Positions 1 through 10,238 of a DNA stretch of 64,000 nucleotides are shown one piece after another. A program made the translations under genes and the position numbers. The notes under the pieces were generated by a model. The model did not search any database. It was given only the letters and a program-made list of their open reading frames with translations, and was not told the DNA's origin. Origin of the DNA: Pseudoips prasinana (lineage: Eukaryota > Arthropoda > Insecta > Lepidoptera > Nolidae); NCBI GenBank assembly GCA_951640165.1, contig OX621243.1, forward strand, positions 9,176,001-9,240,000, read 5' to 3'. Every line of letters starts with the position of its first letter. The stretch's first letter is position 1.

Positions 1-1202
1 TCAGTTATACTTCAAGTCCGCATAAGAAGTTACTTCCTATGCACATGTCTCTCAATTTTCTCAGAGAGATTTATAAATTATGATTTCAAGAGAACAAAAA
101 AGTCTTTCTTAATCGGAAAAATTAAAAGGATTATGTATAGGTCCAAAAGATTGCTCCTATATTATTAACAGTATGTTCACTTTATTGAACTATTAGTTTC
201 ATTGTAAAAAGGTAAAACCTTACAAAATAATTACCTACCTCAAAATGAGAGAAAAATGTTTAGTTAGAGGAAAGCAAATGTAGACAACGCCTAACAACAG
301 AGATAAGAGTTAAATGGTCGAATAAACAGAGATCATGAAGCTTTTATAGCGATACATTACACAGATTGTGACGCGTGTTGGCACCCGCATAGTTTATGTT
401 CCTGTTTAGAACGATTTCGTGGCACATTTTACAATGATACTTTTATTACTTGAGTCAACCTCAAAAAGGAGGAAGGTACTCAATTCTATTGTATGTTTTT
501 TTGTTGCATGTACACCGTATACTCCGAAATCAGATAACTGATTAACGTGTTTCTGTTATATGTTGTAGAAGAAATTCGCAAATTGGTCCCACATTTTGCT
601 CATGGACATAGACGGAGTAAATTTTTAACCAGCTCTAATATAATATGAATATTGTAGTTCAAGTGCTTACTATTTTGCTTACCCTTTACATGTATCTCCG
701 TACTGCTTATTTTATTATAAATGAGTAAATATATGGGTAGTTTCTTTTTAAGATTATTTATACATATGGATTTAATATAAAACAGGAAATGTAGGAAAAT
801 AGAATGTGGAAATATGCTTTCTCATTTATCAAATGTAATGATAAATTATTTTGTACAAATAATTTAACGAAATAAAGCCATTGCAGAGCGATTGTAGATG
901 ATCAAAAACATTATAATATTCTATTTAAACTATTTTAAATGGTTAATTACTTATATTAAATTATGAAATTGAAATTGCGATTTACTTTATGTAGGTGTAT
1001 ACTTTAATGAGTATTCTTTATAGTAATGCGACATAATGTTTTAACTATATCGTGTCTAATTTATTATTTCTACATGCAAGTAGACATTAGGAAGTTATTA
1101 TTAAAGCGGTATTTTTGTGTATGCCAATACAATACAAAAGATTTTTATCGTACACAACGATTTACATATAAAGTATACAGTTGTATTAAATATAGTAAAA
1201 TG
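1..1202. other. AT-rich sequence, nothing recognised
   Basis: No coding region, repeat family, RNA gene or hairpin could be supported here. The open frame near 1026-1280 has no recognisable composition and runs into a LINE fragment at its end. Confidence 0.5.
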
Positions 1203-1262
1203 GGCGGTCCTATCGCTAACTGCGATCTCTTCGAGACAACCTTAGAATGGACAAGATCAGCA
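1203..1262 (-). mobile_element. LINE 3'-UTR scrap (same family as 18324-19228)
   Basis: The stretch reading CTATCGCTAACTGCGATCTC followed by GAGACAACC is the reverse complement of the LINE 3'-UTR motif seen at 19102-19141 (GGTTGTCTGGAAGAAATCGC). A similar scrap lies at 21683-21745. It is a short decayed remnant with no coding content. Confidence 0.55.
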
Positions 1263-1519
1263 AGAAGAATAATTAAATGAGTGAGCCAATGCTCGCGCTA
1301 TAGTTCTAATACTGGTTCCAATGCAACCCAATGTAGAAGAGCCTTCGATATAAACTCGAATGGTCGAAGTCGATACGGTCCGGCAAGACTTACCCAAGAG
1401 GGCAATCAGTTTAACTAATGTTTTAAAGAGATACACAATATTTGCTATATCTATGGTAACTGGGAAATAGTCTTGGCGCAAATCTCGTAACCAAGTAAAT
1501 TGTACGGTTAATTCTGCTC

Positions 1520-1566
1520 TCATCATCATTATCATGTCAGCCAAAGTACGTCCACTGCAGGACAAA
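1520..1566 (-). mobile_element. RTE-type LINE 3' terminus, scrap
   Basis: The sequence CATCATCATTATCATGTCAG followed by a CGTCCACTGCAGGACAAA-like block matches the antisense 3' end of the RTE copies at 10239 and 35363 (last codons QQWTSFG-stop, then the ATG-rich tail). Only about 45 bp remain. The next 400 bases up to the TA tract hold nothing I recognise. Confidence 0.6.
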
Positions 1567-1984
1567 ATTTAAAACTGAATTCCGTCAACATTAATTATTA
1601 AAAATGCTGAAAGGCCTAATAAACTCAACTGAAGGCTCAAAAGAAATCCTTAAACTTGAGTTTAATATTTATTTAATTGTGTTGACTTAGTCCGTCTAAA
1701 TCCTAAGTATTTTTATCACTTAGTAAAATTTTAATAAGCCATTCTTAAAAATAAATCTACTTACTTTTTCTTTCATTAGATTTGGCTGGTATGGCTAAAA
1801 TGGATACTGAATTTAGACTTGTACTAGATAAATCCTACATAATACTAAACACAAACGATGATGGCGTTGAGATAAAGTAACATTAAACAGTGAAAACAGT
1901 GAAATTCCTAGTCAAGTGTGACCAAAACGAATGGGGTCCGTAACCACCACCTCAAGAATTATTATTCAACGCGCTATATATAAT

Positions 1985-1992
<8 letters not shown>

Positions 1993-2035
<43 letters not shown>
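1993..2035. repeat. (TA)n microsatellite at the Helitron 5' flank
   Basis: An uninterrupted AT dinucleotide run ends exactly where the Helitron TC terminus begins, giving the A|TC junction expected for Helitron insertion between A and T. Confidence 0.9.
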
Positions 2036-2039
<4 letters not shown>

Positions 2040-2066
2040 AACTAATATTATAAATGCGAAAGTAAC

Positions 2067-2102
<36 letters not shown>
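2067..2102 (+). repeat. (TCTG)9 microsatellite in Helitron left end
   Basis: Nine perfect TCTG units directly follow the Helitron motif AAATGCGAAAGTAACTC. Shorter versions sit at the same place in the elements at 25032 and 31638, so the run is a slippage expansion of a sequence belonging to the element. Confidence 0.9.
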
Positions 2103-2103
<1 letters not shown>

Positions 2104-3341
2104 TACGCTTTCCCGCTTAAACCTCGCAACCGATTTTGATGAAATTTGGTACAGACAATCTTTAGACCCTGAGACAGAACATAGGCTACTTTTTATTTCG
2201 AAAAAAAGGGATGAAGGGGTTGAAATAGAGGTTGAAAGTTTGTATGGGATTTCTTAATTTTAAAAGATAAAACCATGAAACTTTATATTTAAGCACTTGA
2301 TAAGAAATCATTAAACATTTGTTCTAGCATTTTTGAAATTTCGACCAGCTAAGGGGTGAAATAAGGGTTGAAAGTTAGTATGCAAGTTCGTCAAATATCA
2401 CGTCATCACGTCATAAGAAACAAAAAATCGTTTGTTCTAGCATTTTGAAATTTTTACCGGTTTGGGGGTGAAATAGGGGTTGAATTGAAGATAAGACCAT
2501 GAATCTTGGTACGTAGGTCTCAAAGGATGTGCAGAATTTTTCTACAAACGGAATTCCCGAAATTCGAACGGAACGGATTCGGAACTGGAACTACAAAGCC
2601 AAACTTTTTGTATACGAAATCTTAATCACTGAACCTAGGAACATGTAATTTAGAAGTTTTGGGTGTATCAAGTTACAAAAAAGTTCGCTTTTGAAGTTTA
2701 AATTTAAGTCGTCGCGCACATTCGCCGAAGTGTGGCGGCATCTGCGGCAGGCAACGGCGCGGCGCTGTCGTGTAGTGGGGGAGCGCACGAATCTTACTAT
2801 GCCTACCCGAACGGGCAGACACGTGAGGGCAGACGTCGTTGTCGGACGCATGCGATTAGAGAAATTTGCGCTATAGAGAATTACATTTTTCGATCCAGTA
2901 AAATTATTTTTTTTGTTTCGTATAACTTTTTAAGTGTTTTTTATTAATTAGGTCCTGTAAATTAATTTTGTAGATAGTTGATATTTCTTTTAGTTCATAG
3001 TTAAAAGTAGGTAAGATAGTTTCCGTTACTTTAAAAAAATCCGATTTGCTTTTATTTCCTTTTTTTAATTAATCTAAGAGGTCGTAGTAGGTGTAATACT
3101 AACCTAAGCTACTAACCTCCTACTTTTTTATACATTGGTTGTAAATAAATATTGATAATTTAATTTCTTAGTTACTTTTTTTTCATTTAAACGTGACGGA
3201 CGATGTGTTTAATTGACATCGCCGTGGGATGAGCGCATCATTTTTACCGAGTAGGTGCTTATTAAAGGTTTTTTTTTAATATAATAAATCTTAATCTGTA
3301 CATCTGTTTTGTTCGATTCATTTCATTTTTGTTTTTCTACG
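2103..3341 (+). promoter_or_regulatory. Helitron 5' leader, noncoding
   Basis: These 1.24 kb lie between the left terminus and the transposase ATG. It must contain the promoter if the element is transcribed, but I see no convincing TATA or initiator. A GC-rich block at about 2705-2870 stands out from the AT-rich surroundings; its open frames on both strands are short, mutually overlapping and resemble no known family, so I do not call genes in it. The last 400 bases are T-rich and end TTTTTCTACGATG at the start codon. Confidence 0.55.
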
Positions 3342-6300
3342 ATGCCTCGCAAACGAAAGTCCAATTTAGCTAATAGCTCTAGCAGAGCTCGGGCTGCTAA
3401 ACTTGCTAGATCACTGGAATCAGAAGAGGATTCACAGATCCGTCGGACTTTAGATGCCGAGCGTCACGCAGCTCAAAGGGCTGCTGAAACTTTTGAGCAC
3501 ACGCAGACCCGCCATAATTTAGACGCTGATCGTCATGCTGCACAAAGGGCTGCAGGGACCCCTCAGCAGACCCAAGCTCGCCAAGTCATTGATGCCGAGC
3601 GTCACGCGGCTCAAAGAGCTGCTGAGACCTCTCAGCAGACCCAAGTTCGCCAGGTCATTGATGCCGAGCGTCACGCGGCTCAAAGAGCTGCTGAGACCTC
3701 TCAACAGACCCAAGCTCGCCAGGTCATTGATGCCGAGCGTCACGCGGCTCAAAGAGCTGCTGAGACCTCTCAACAGACCCAAGCTCGCCAGGTCATTGAT
3801 GCCGAGCGTCACGCGGCTCAAAGAGCTGCTGAGACCTCTCAACAGACCCAAGCTCGCCAGGTCATTGATGCCGAGCGTCACGCGGCTCAAAGAGCTGCTG
3901 AGACCTCTCAACAGACCCAAGCTCGCCACGTCATTGATGCCGAGCGTCACGCGGCTCAAAGAGCTGCTGAGACCTCTCAGCAGACCCAAGCTCGCCAAAT
4001 CTTAGATGCTGAGCGTCAAGCTTCGTACATAGCCGCAGAGACCTCCGAAGAAACACGTAGACGACGTTTAATTAATTCCGAGCGGCAAGCAGAAAGGAGA
4101 CGTACGTTTACGATGAATACGTGGGAGGCATTTGCCGATGCTGCTTTTGATTATGATCCGTTAATTGATTACTTTAATCATCGATTAGTCCTCATAGGTA
4201 GAATGGCCAATAAATGCAGACACTGTAATGCACTCAAGTGGAAGGAAGAGACCCCAGGTATGTGCTGTTCTGGAGGCAAAGTATCAGTACCAACGCTTGG
4301 TGATCCCGAGGAGCCACTCAAATCCTTACTTCTATATGACAGCAATGAATCTCGGCGATTTTTAAACAGAATAAGAAAGTACAATTCTTGCTTTCAGATG
4401 ACATCATTTGGTGTGGGTAATGAGGTCATCATGCCTGGATTCTCACCCACATTTACGGTACAAGGGCAAGTTTATCATAGGATTGGTTCTTTGCTTCCCA
4501 CAAACAATGATCAACCAAAATTTCTACAGATTTATTTTATGGGAGACGAAAACAGCGAGGTTGACCGCAGATGTCAAAATATTGAAGGAGTTGAGAGGGA
4601 CATTGTTTTAAAAATTCAAAGAATGTTGCACGAACATAATAACCTCATTAACACCTTCAAAACAGCCTTAGAAAGAATGCCAGGGGAAAATTACAAATTA
4701 GTAATACACCCAGATCGTACGCCAAGCGGGGAACATGAAAGACGTTATAATGCACCCTTAATAAACGAAGTCGCCGCCATGGTGTGTGGTGAACAGTTCG
4801 CATCGCGTGATATTGTTTTACAAACCCGTGACAATACATTGACCAGGGTGCCGGACACACACAAGTTTTATGACGCATTACAATACCCGCTTATGTTTAG
4901 CAAGGGGCAAGAGGGGTACCATTTTCAAATTCCACAAGTCAATCCAGTGACCAAGCTCCCCTTGCCCAACAAAAAAGTATCGAGCATGGACTTTTATGCC
5001 TATCATATGATGATACGCGAAGACGTTTTTAACGTAATACAACGATGCAAACAGCTCGCTAACCAGTTTTATGTTGATATGTACGTGAAGGTTGAAAGCG
5101 AAAGATTGCGATACATATCTTTAAATCAAACAAAACTAAGAGCCGAAAATTATATTCATCTCCAAGATGCTGTATCGAATGATGCCAACGTGAACCCTAA
5201 TAATATAGGTAAAATGGTGATTCTGCCCTCTTCGTTTGTGAACAGTCCCCGATACTTACACGAGTATACTCAAGACGCATTTGCCTATGTGCGTACGTAT
5301 GGTCGACCTGATTTATTTGTAACCTTCACCTGCAATCCATCTTGGTCTGAAATAGTTGACGAATTAATGCCAGGTCAAAGCGCCAACGATAGGCACGATG
5401 TCATTGCCAGAGTGTTTAGGTTAAAAGTTAAAAAGCTTATGACTGTAATTACTAAAGGAAGGGTTTTTGGAGAAGTGCAATGCTTTATGTATTCCATTGA
5501 GTGGCAGAAGCGAGGACTCCCACATGCCCACATTTTGCTTTGGTTAAAAGATAAATTGCGACCTGACCAAATCGATAAAATTATAAGCGCTGAAATACCA
5601 GATCCTAACAATGACAAGGCACTTTATGATATTGTTATGAAAAACATGATCCATGGTCCATGCGGGGCTGAAAACCCTCAGTGCCCGTGCATGAAAGACC
5701 ATAAATGTACAAAAAAATTTCCTCGCAACCTACTGAAAGAGACTCTCCATAATGAGAACGGCTACCCGATGTATCGTAGAAGAGCACCAGAAGACGGAGG
5801 CCGGACGGCATCTGTTAAACTCCGAAATGGTAGTCAAGTTTCTGTCGACAATAGTTGGGTAGTACCATATTCGCCTGTCCTATTAAACACTTTTAACGCC
5901 CATATAAATGTAGAAGCTTGCGGTTCCGTACGTGCAATCAAATACATCTGCAAATATATTAATAAAGGCAGCGATCAAGCTATTTTTAATTTCAGAAGCT
6001 CAGAGTCCTCAAACCCAGTAGACGAAGTACAAACGTTTCAGTCTGGTCGCTATGTCAGCAGCAACGAAGCTGTATGGCGCCTGTTAGGGTTTCCTTTGCA
6101 TGAAAGGCATCCTACTGTTACGCACCTCAGTGTGCATCTAGAGAATGGTGAACGAATTTACTTTAATGAAAATAATTTTCACCAGCGAGTGACAACACCA
6201 CCAAAAACCACTTTGACCGCCTTTTTTGACCTTTGCAGATCAGATGAATTTGCAAAAACACTTTTGTACGTTCAAGTACCTCGGTATTACACGTGGGATG

Positions 6301-8291
6301 CAGGTAGAAAATGTTGGAAACGCCGAATTCAAGGATCTGCTGTTCTGGATTGGCCTGGCGTTAAATCTGGGGATGCATTAGGACGGGTCTATACTGTCCA
6401 CGTTAGCAACATTGAATGTTTTTGTTTGAGACTACTGCTACACCACGTGCGTGGGCCAACTTCGTTCAATGATCTCAAGAACTACAACGGTCAAACGTTT
6501 GTTACCTTCCGAGAAGCCTGTGAAACTAGAGGATTGTTAGAGAATGACAATCATTGGGACTCGACATTAGAAGAGGCTGCACAATGTAGATCAGCACCTA
6601 AGGTGAGAGATCTTTTTGCCATTCTCATAGCTACGTGTGGTCTTTCAAATCCTCAGATATTATGGGAAAAGTACCAAAATGATATGTCTGACGATATTTT
6701 GCACAGACTACAACAAAATAATCCCAATATCACATATAATGATTTAGTATATAACGAGGCGCTAACTAAGATTGAAGACCAAGTGATGGCTATATCTGGG
6801 AAGACATTATCAGATTTTGGAATGAACCGGCCACAAAGAATCGGAGAAGTCAGTGGTGATTTAATAAGAGAACTGGACTACAATGTCTCTTCTTTACAGC
6901 AACAAATATCAGAGTCAGTTCCTCGATTAAACACGGAACAAAAATTAGTCTTTGATATTGTTGTGCAAAGAATCTATAATGGTGAGGGTGGATTGTTTTT
7001 CTTAGATGCGCCAGGAGGCACTGGAAAAACTTTTTTATTAAATTTACTTTTAGCCCAAATTCGCAAAGACAAAGGAATAGCTGTTGCTGTAGCTTCCTCT
7101 GGAATTGCAGCGACGCTGCTCGATGGTGGCCGCACGGCACATTCAGTACTTAAACTCCCATTAAATTTACATCATGAGGAAATTCCAGTGTGTAACATCA
7201 CAAAAAACAGCGATCGTGGCCGAATGCTACAGCAATGCAAGCTGTTGGTGTGGGATGAGTGCACAATGTCGCATAAAAAAGCGATCGAGGCGCTCAATCG
7301 GACTCTGAAAGATATCAGAAGTAACCCGAGTTTAATGGGTGGGATGGTAGTGCTGCTTGCTGGTGATTTTCGACAGACACTACCTGTCATTACTAGAGGC
7401 ACTCCAGCAGATGAGATAAATGCATGTTTGAAAGCGTCTACATTATGGGTGCATGTAAAAAAATTTTGTCTCACTAAAAACATGCGAGTACAACTACATA
7501 ATGATACGCAATCGGGGCAATATGCAGCTGCTCTATTGAAAATCGGTGAAGGTCGAATGACTACGGACGCTAACGGCATGATTACATTAAATCAAGAATT
7601 TTGTAATGCTGTCCAAAACTTGGAAGATCTTAAAAACAACGTCTATCCCGGTTTAGAATATAACATGAGGAATAGAGAATGGCTGTGTGAAAGGGCAATA
7701 TTAGCACCGACCAATGAAATCGTGGGAAAGATCAATGAAAGAATGATGTCACATGTGCAAGGCGATGTTGTCGAATATTTGTCAGTAGATATTGTCATGG
7801 ACAGTGAACAGGTGACGTCTTATCCTACCGAGTTTCTAAACTCTTTAGAGCTGTCAGGAGTGCCGTCTCATAAGCTGAGACTGAAAGTTGGGGTTCCAGT
7901 TTTATTAATGAGAAATCTCGAAGCGCCGAGACTATGCAACGGGACTCGATTGCAAATTACGCAGCTAGGACGCAATATTATTAGAGCAATTATAATGACA
8001 GGTATAGCTAAAGATGAAGAAGTTTTGATTCCACGCATACCCATGATCCCTACAGATTTACCGTTTCAGTTTAAAAGAATCCAGTTTCCCCTCAAACCAG
8101 CCTTCGCAATGACCATTAACAAAGCGCAAGGGCAAACACTTAAAGTAGCAGGTGTCCATTTAGAGAAAAACTGTTTTTCGCATGGCCAACTGTACGTGGC
8201 CTGCTCGCGAGTGTCGAGTCCAAACAATCTCCACATTTTAACAAATGATAACAAAACAGCAAACGTTGTGTACAAAAATGTTTTAAAATAA
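3342..8291 (+). CDS. Helitron Rep-PIF1 helicase transposase
   Basis: Helitron transposase expected to nick, transfer and unwind single-stranded transposon DNA in the nucleus. The frame is open for 1,649 codons from ATG 3342, whose product begins MPRKRKS, a basic NLS-like start; an in-frame TTG 33 bases upstream is less likely. Seen in order: nine 23-residue repeats (about 37-243); a Cys cluster CxxC..CC (from 292); the Rep domain with FTCNP (662-666), the HUH motif HAH (728-730), a second Cys cluster (about 774-790) and the paired tyrosines in KYICKY (868, 872); then a PIF1-type SF1 helicase with Walker A GGTGKT (1225-1230), Walker B DEC (1305-1307), GDFRQ (1341-1345), KAQGQT (1594-1599) and YVACSRV (1618-1624). 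Family knowledge: tyrosine 868 or 872 would form the 5'-phosphotyrosine link. All key residues are present, there is no frameshift, and length is normal for the family. The last codons form one arm of a hairpin. Confidence 0.95.
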   Translation: MPRKRKSNLANSSSRARAAKLARSLESEEDSQIRRTLDAERHAAQRAAETFEHTQTRHNLDADRHAAQRAAGTPQQTQARQVIDAERHAAQRAAETSQQTQVRQVIDAERHAAQRAAETSQQTQARQVIDAERHAAQRAAETSQQTQARQVIDAERHAAQRAAETSQQTQARQVIDAERHAAQRAAETSQQTQARHVIDAERHAAQRAAETSQQTQARQILDAERQASYIAAETSEETRRRRLINSERQAERRRTFTMNTWEAFADAAFDYDPLIDYFNHRLVLIGRMANKCRHCNALKWKEETPGMCCSGGKVSVPTLGDPEEPLKSLLLYDSNESRRFLNRIRKYNSCFQMTSFGVGNEVIMPGFSPTFTVQGQVYHRIGSLLPTNNDQPKFLQIYFMGDENSEVDRRCQNIEGVERDIVLKIQRMLHEHNNLINTFKTALERMPGENYKLVIHPDRTPSGEHERRYNAPLINEVAAMVCGEQFASRDIVLQTRDNTLTRVPDTHKFYDALQYPLMFSKGQEGYHFQIPQVNPVTKLPLPNKKVSSMDFYAYHMMIREDVFNVIQRCKQLANQFYVDMYVKVESERLRYISLNQTKLRAENYIHLQDAVSNDANVNPNNIGKMVILPSSFVNSPRYLHEYTQDAFAYVRTYGRPDLFVTFTCNPSWSEIVDELMPGQSANDRHDVIARVFRLKVKKLMTVITKGRVFGEVQCFMYSIEWQKRGLPHAHILLWLKDKLRPDQIDKIISAEIPDPNNDKALYDIVMKNMIHGPCGAENPQCPCMKDHKCTKKFPRNLLKETLHNENGYPMYRRRAPEDGGRTASVKLRNGSQVSVDNSWVVPYSPVLLNTFNAHINVEACGSVRAIKYICKYINKGSDQAIFNFRSSESSNPVDEVQTFQSGRYVSSNEAVWRLLGFPLHERHPTVTHLSVHLENGERIYFNENNFHQRVTTPPKTTLTAFFDLCRSDEFAKTLLYVQVPRYYTWDAGRKCWKRRIQGSAVLDWPGVKSGDALGRVYTVHVSNIECFCLRLLLHHVRGPTSFNDLKNYNGQTFVTFREACETRGLLENDNHWDSTLEEAAQCRSAPKVRDLFAILIATCGLSNPQILWEKYQNDMSDDILHRLQQNNPNITYNDLVYNEALTKIEDQVMAISGKTLSDFGMNRPQRIGEVSGDLIRELDYNVSSLQQQISESVPRLNTEQKLVFDIVVQRIYNGEGGLFFLDAPGGTGKTFLLNLLLAQIRKDKGIAVAVASSGIAATLLDGGRTAHSVLKLPLNLHHEEIPVCNITKNSDRGRMLQQCKLLVWDECTMSHKKAIEALNRTLKDIRSNPSLMGGMVVLLAGDFRQTLPVITRGTPADEINACLKASTLWVHVKKFCLTKNMRVQLHNDTQSGQYAAALLKIGEGRMTTDANGMITLNQEFCNAVQNLEDLKNNVYPGLEYNMRNREWLCERAILAPTNEIVGKINERMMSHVQGDVVEYLSVDIVMDSEQVTSYPTEFLNSLELSGVPSHKLRLKVGVPVLLMRNLEAPRLCNGTRLQITQLGRNIIRAIIMTGIAKDEEVLIPRIPMIPTDLPFQFKRIQFPLKPAFAMTINKAQGQTLKVAGVHLEKNCFSHGQLYVACSRVSSPNNLHILTNDNKTANVVYKNVLK
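3450..4070 (+). repeat. 69-bp tandem array coding nine 23-residue STPR-like repeats
   Basis: Nine in-frame 69-bp units, plus part of a tenth to about 4106. Each encodes a 23-residue unit of the form DAERHAAQRAAETSQQTQAR plus three residues. Units 3-8 are almost identical at DNA level, differing by a few bases (QVRQV, QARQV, QARHV, QARQI); units 1, 2 and 9 are diverged. This shows recent expansion from the middle. The 23-residue period and the RAAETxxQxxAR register fit the STPR repeat (one score and three residue peptide repeat) known from the Bombyx fibroin-modulator-binding protein FMBP-1, where it binds DNA; assignment here is inference. Because 69 is divisible by three, the other frames are also open and give false ORFs on both strands. 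Confidence 0.85.
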
Positions 8292-8321
8292 GTCATTTAA
8301 AAATATTTTTGTACACAACGT
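8263..8321. repeat. Hairpin spanning the transposase stop codon
   Basis: Arms 8263-8284 and 8300-8321 (22 bp, one mismatch) with a 15-nt spacer that contains TAA 8289-8291. The right arm is an inverted copy of the last coding bases, so the transcript could fold here. Confidence 0.85.
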
Positions 8322-8380
8322 GAGGCTGGCCCCTGTAAGAGTCTCTTAGACATAAGGGACCAGGATTGACAAAAACTAAT

Positions 8381-8412
8381 TTCACGCGGGCGAAGCCGCG
8401 GGCGGAAGCTAG
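8381..8412 (+). terminator. Helitron 3' terminus: GC hairpin plus CTAG
   Basis: CGCGG and CCGCG pair across GCGAAG at 8386-8401, followed by GGCGGAAG and the terminal CTAG, then the host T. In Helitrons this hairpin about 10 nt before CTRR acts as the transposition terminator. Confidence 0.9.
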
Positions 8413-9420
8413 TACATAATAAATGTGAATACATTAATAAGTAATTTTGTAGGCAGAACTACAAAACTGGCCAGCCACTCATCATAAGAATACCCACAGC
8501 ATTAATACATCGATCAATATACATAGTATAAAGATTTTATGCAATCATTTCATTTGTCAGTTGTAATTAAACTTTTGGCTTACTGAATAACTATAATAAC
8601 AATTCATTCATAAATTAGTATTAGCTACAAATATGCAAAATACCTACTCGTTAATTATTAAAATTAAACTGACGCCAGGAAGTAACACAGTGGAACATTG
8701 TAAAGGGTAGCCACGTAACTGAATATATGTTGGATACGGTCAATAGTTTTGACCTCTTCAGTAAATTCATTACGTCGGTTACCCGTTACGTATTCCCACA
8801 ATTTTTAATTTTCACTACACTCGTAAATTATTTGGAAGATAATGAAATTATGAAATTTATTCAGCACTTGGGTATTAACATACACTTGTACTTGTCATGC
8901 TCACAATGCAGTACGTAAATATAGGCAAACACAATATTAAAGTAAAATAACAAGTCCTTCTCTTTTATCACTTTTTTTTTTAATCCTTTATAAATAATAA
9001 ATAACAAGTAATTTTGCTACTATTTTTGAATTTCATATTACATTTAACATTGAAGACACCGAGCAGTTGGCTAGCGCAAAGGCTCTCAAACAGTGGCTTA
9101 ACTAAGACGACTAGGGGGACTGCTGAAGTACAAAGACGGAATTCAAAAAAGACGGTGAGATCACGGGCACGGACTACAGGCAGGGTATGTCCAATCAGGG
9201 GTTAAGGGACCAACGTGATCCTCACAACAAGATCTGATGGTCGACTGCGCCGGCTAATGTTAACACTGACAGCCGATCATGCTAGGCAGATATACAAAGG
9301 CACCCTTTACTACTTCACTCATAAGCCAGTTGCTCTCACCAGACTGTAAGTTATCGGTGAGGTTAAGCACATAGGTGACCGCTAAATTGGTTTGATTTCT
9401 GTGCGTATCCGTGCAGGCTT
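8413..9420. other. Intergenic, no gene recognised
   Basis: AT-rich to about 9050, then a GC-richer block (about 9053-9420) that looks like worn coding DNA of a mobile element but matches no family I can name. Short frames in it carry no recognisable motif. Confidence 0.4.
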
Positions 9421-9421
9421 T

Positions 9422-9512
9422 TGTGTCAGAGTCGTTTGAGCGACTTAAACAACTCTGACACACGTGCAGTCAAAATCGTATGTCCTATACGATACATTTT
9501 GACTGCACGTGT
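9422..9512. repeat. Two adjoining hairpins at a SINE 5' end
   Basis: First hairpin: arms 9422-9437 and 9447-9462 (16 bp, one mismatch). Second: 9460-9475 with 9497-9512 (16 bp perfect), extended by 9476-9481 with 9487-9492 and a 4-nt bulge. The right arm of the second holds the SINE head (CTGCACGTGT), so the left arm is an inverted copy of the SINE start. Confidence 0.85.
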
Positions 9513-9590
9513 AGCCCAGAGGTTCAGACAGTGACCTCGCCACTTCGTATTACAGGTTCAATTCCCGCCATACCATTCCGGACAACTACG
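9503..9590 (+). mobile_element. tRNA-derived SINE head (family A)
   Basis: CTGCACGTGTAGCCCAGAGG (box-A-like region) and CAGGTTCAATTCCCGCC (box B) mark the tRNA-derived 5' part of the SINE found in reverse at 20452, 46003 and 54107. The body is missing. The next 650 bases to 10238 hold nothing I recognise. Confidence 0.65.
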
Positions 9591-10238
9591 TGACCCAATT
9601 GTTCATTTCCTTATTATAAAAAAATAGAAAATAGGGCCAGTGACATAAATAGAAATTATCTCTTGTAAATAAGTATTTGCCATTAAGAATATATTTAATC
9701 TTTATACTCTCAAATCAATTTTAATACATTAATATATACATTTTTATTAATTTTTGTGCTGACTGTACCTACATTGTGACTTTATTATTCGAAACAGTCA
9801 AGTATGGACACAACAATTTAATATTAATCAAAATTCCTTAAATCCTGATCAGCATTTCACTCCGCTAACATTTTAAGTGACCTACTTTTGATGAATTTAT
9901 TTATAGCCTTCAATGTTTAAACAGCAAAGAATAGGGTTCAAGAGGCCATGGTGTTAAGCCCTCAAAATTTCTTCACTTCCTACCCCTAGAGATTTCCTAT
10001 TAAGATACGAAGTGGTCTTATATGAAGTAAGGGGTGAATACAAAAAATTTGATGGCATATTTAAATATATTTTTGGATTATATGAAATTCAGGAAAGGCG
10101 TGGCATTTATCATGTCTTTTAAAAGAGTTTATTCAGTCATATCATCAGTATCAGTTACTTATGATTAATTTATATTTTTTATTAATTATCCAATTTAATA
10201 ACAAAATAAATGTTTGGCTCTGAGGAAATCCATAATTA

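Larger units (their letters stand above)
2036..8412 (+). mobile_element. Complete, probably autonomous Helitron
   Basis: A rolling-circle DNA transposon of 6,377 bp. Seen directly: the left end is TCCCAACTAATATTATAAAT after an A; the right end is a GC-rich hairpin (8384-8401) followed by CTAG (8409-8412) and then T. There is no terminal inverted repeat and no target duplication, as expected for Helitrons, which insert between A and T. The element has a TCTG microsatellite (2067-2102), a 1.2 kb leader and one intact Rep-helicase ORF (3342-8291). Its left end resembles those of the short elements at 25032, 30639 and 31638. An uninterrupted ORF together with both termini suggests recent activity, but transcription and mobility cannot be judged from sequence. 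Confidence 0.93.

Noticed and set aside
3519..4005. Open frames of 156-159 codons on both strands over the 69-bp repeats
   Set aside because: They exist only because the repeat unit is a multiple of three; the transposase frame explains the region.
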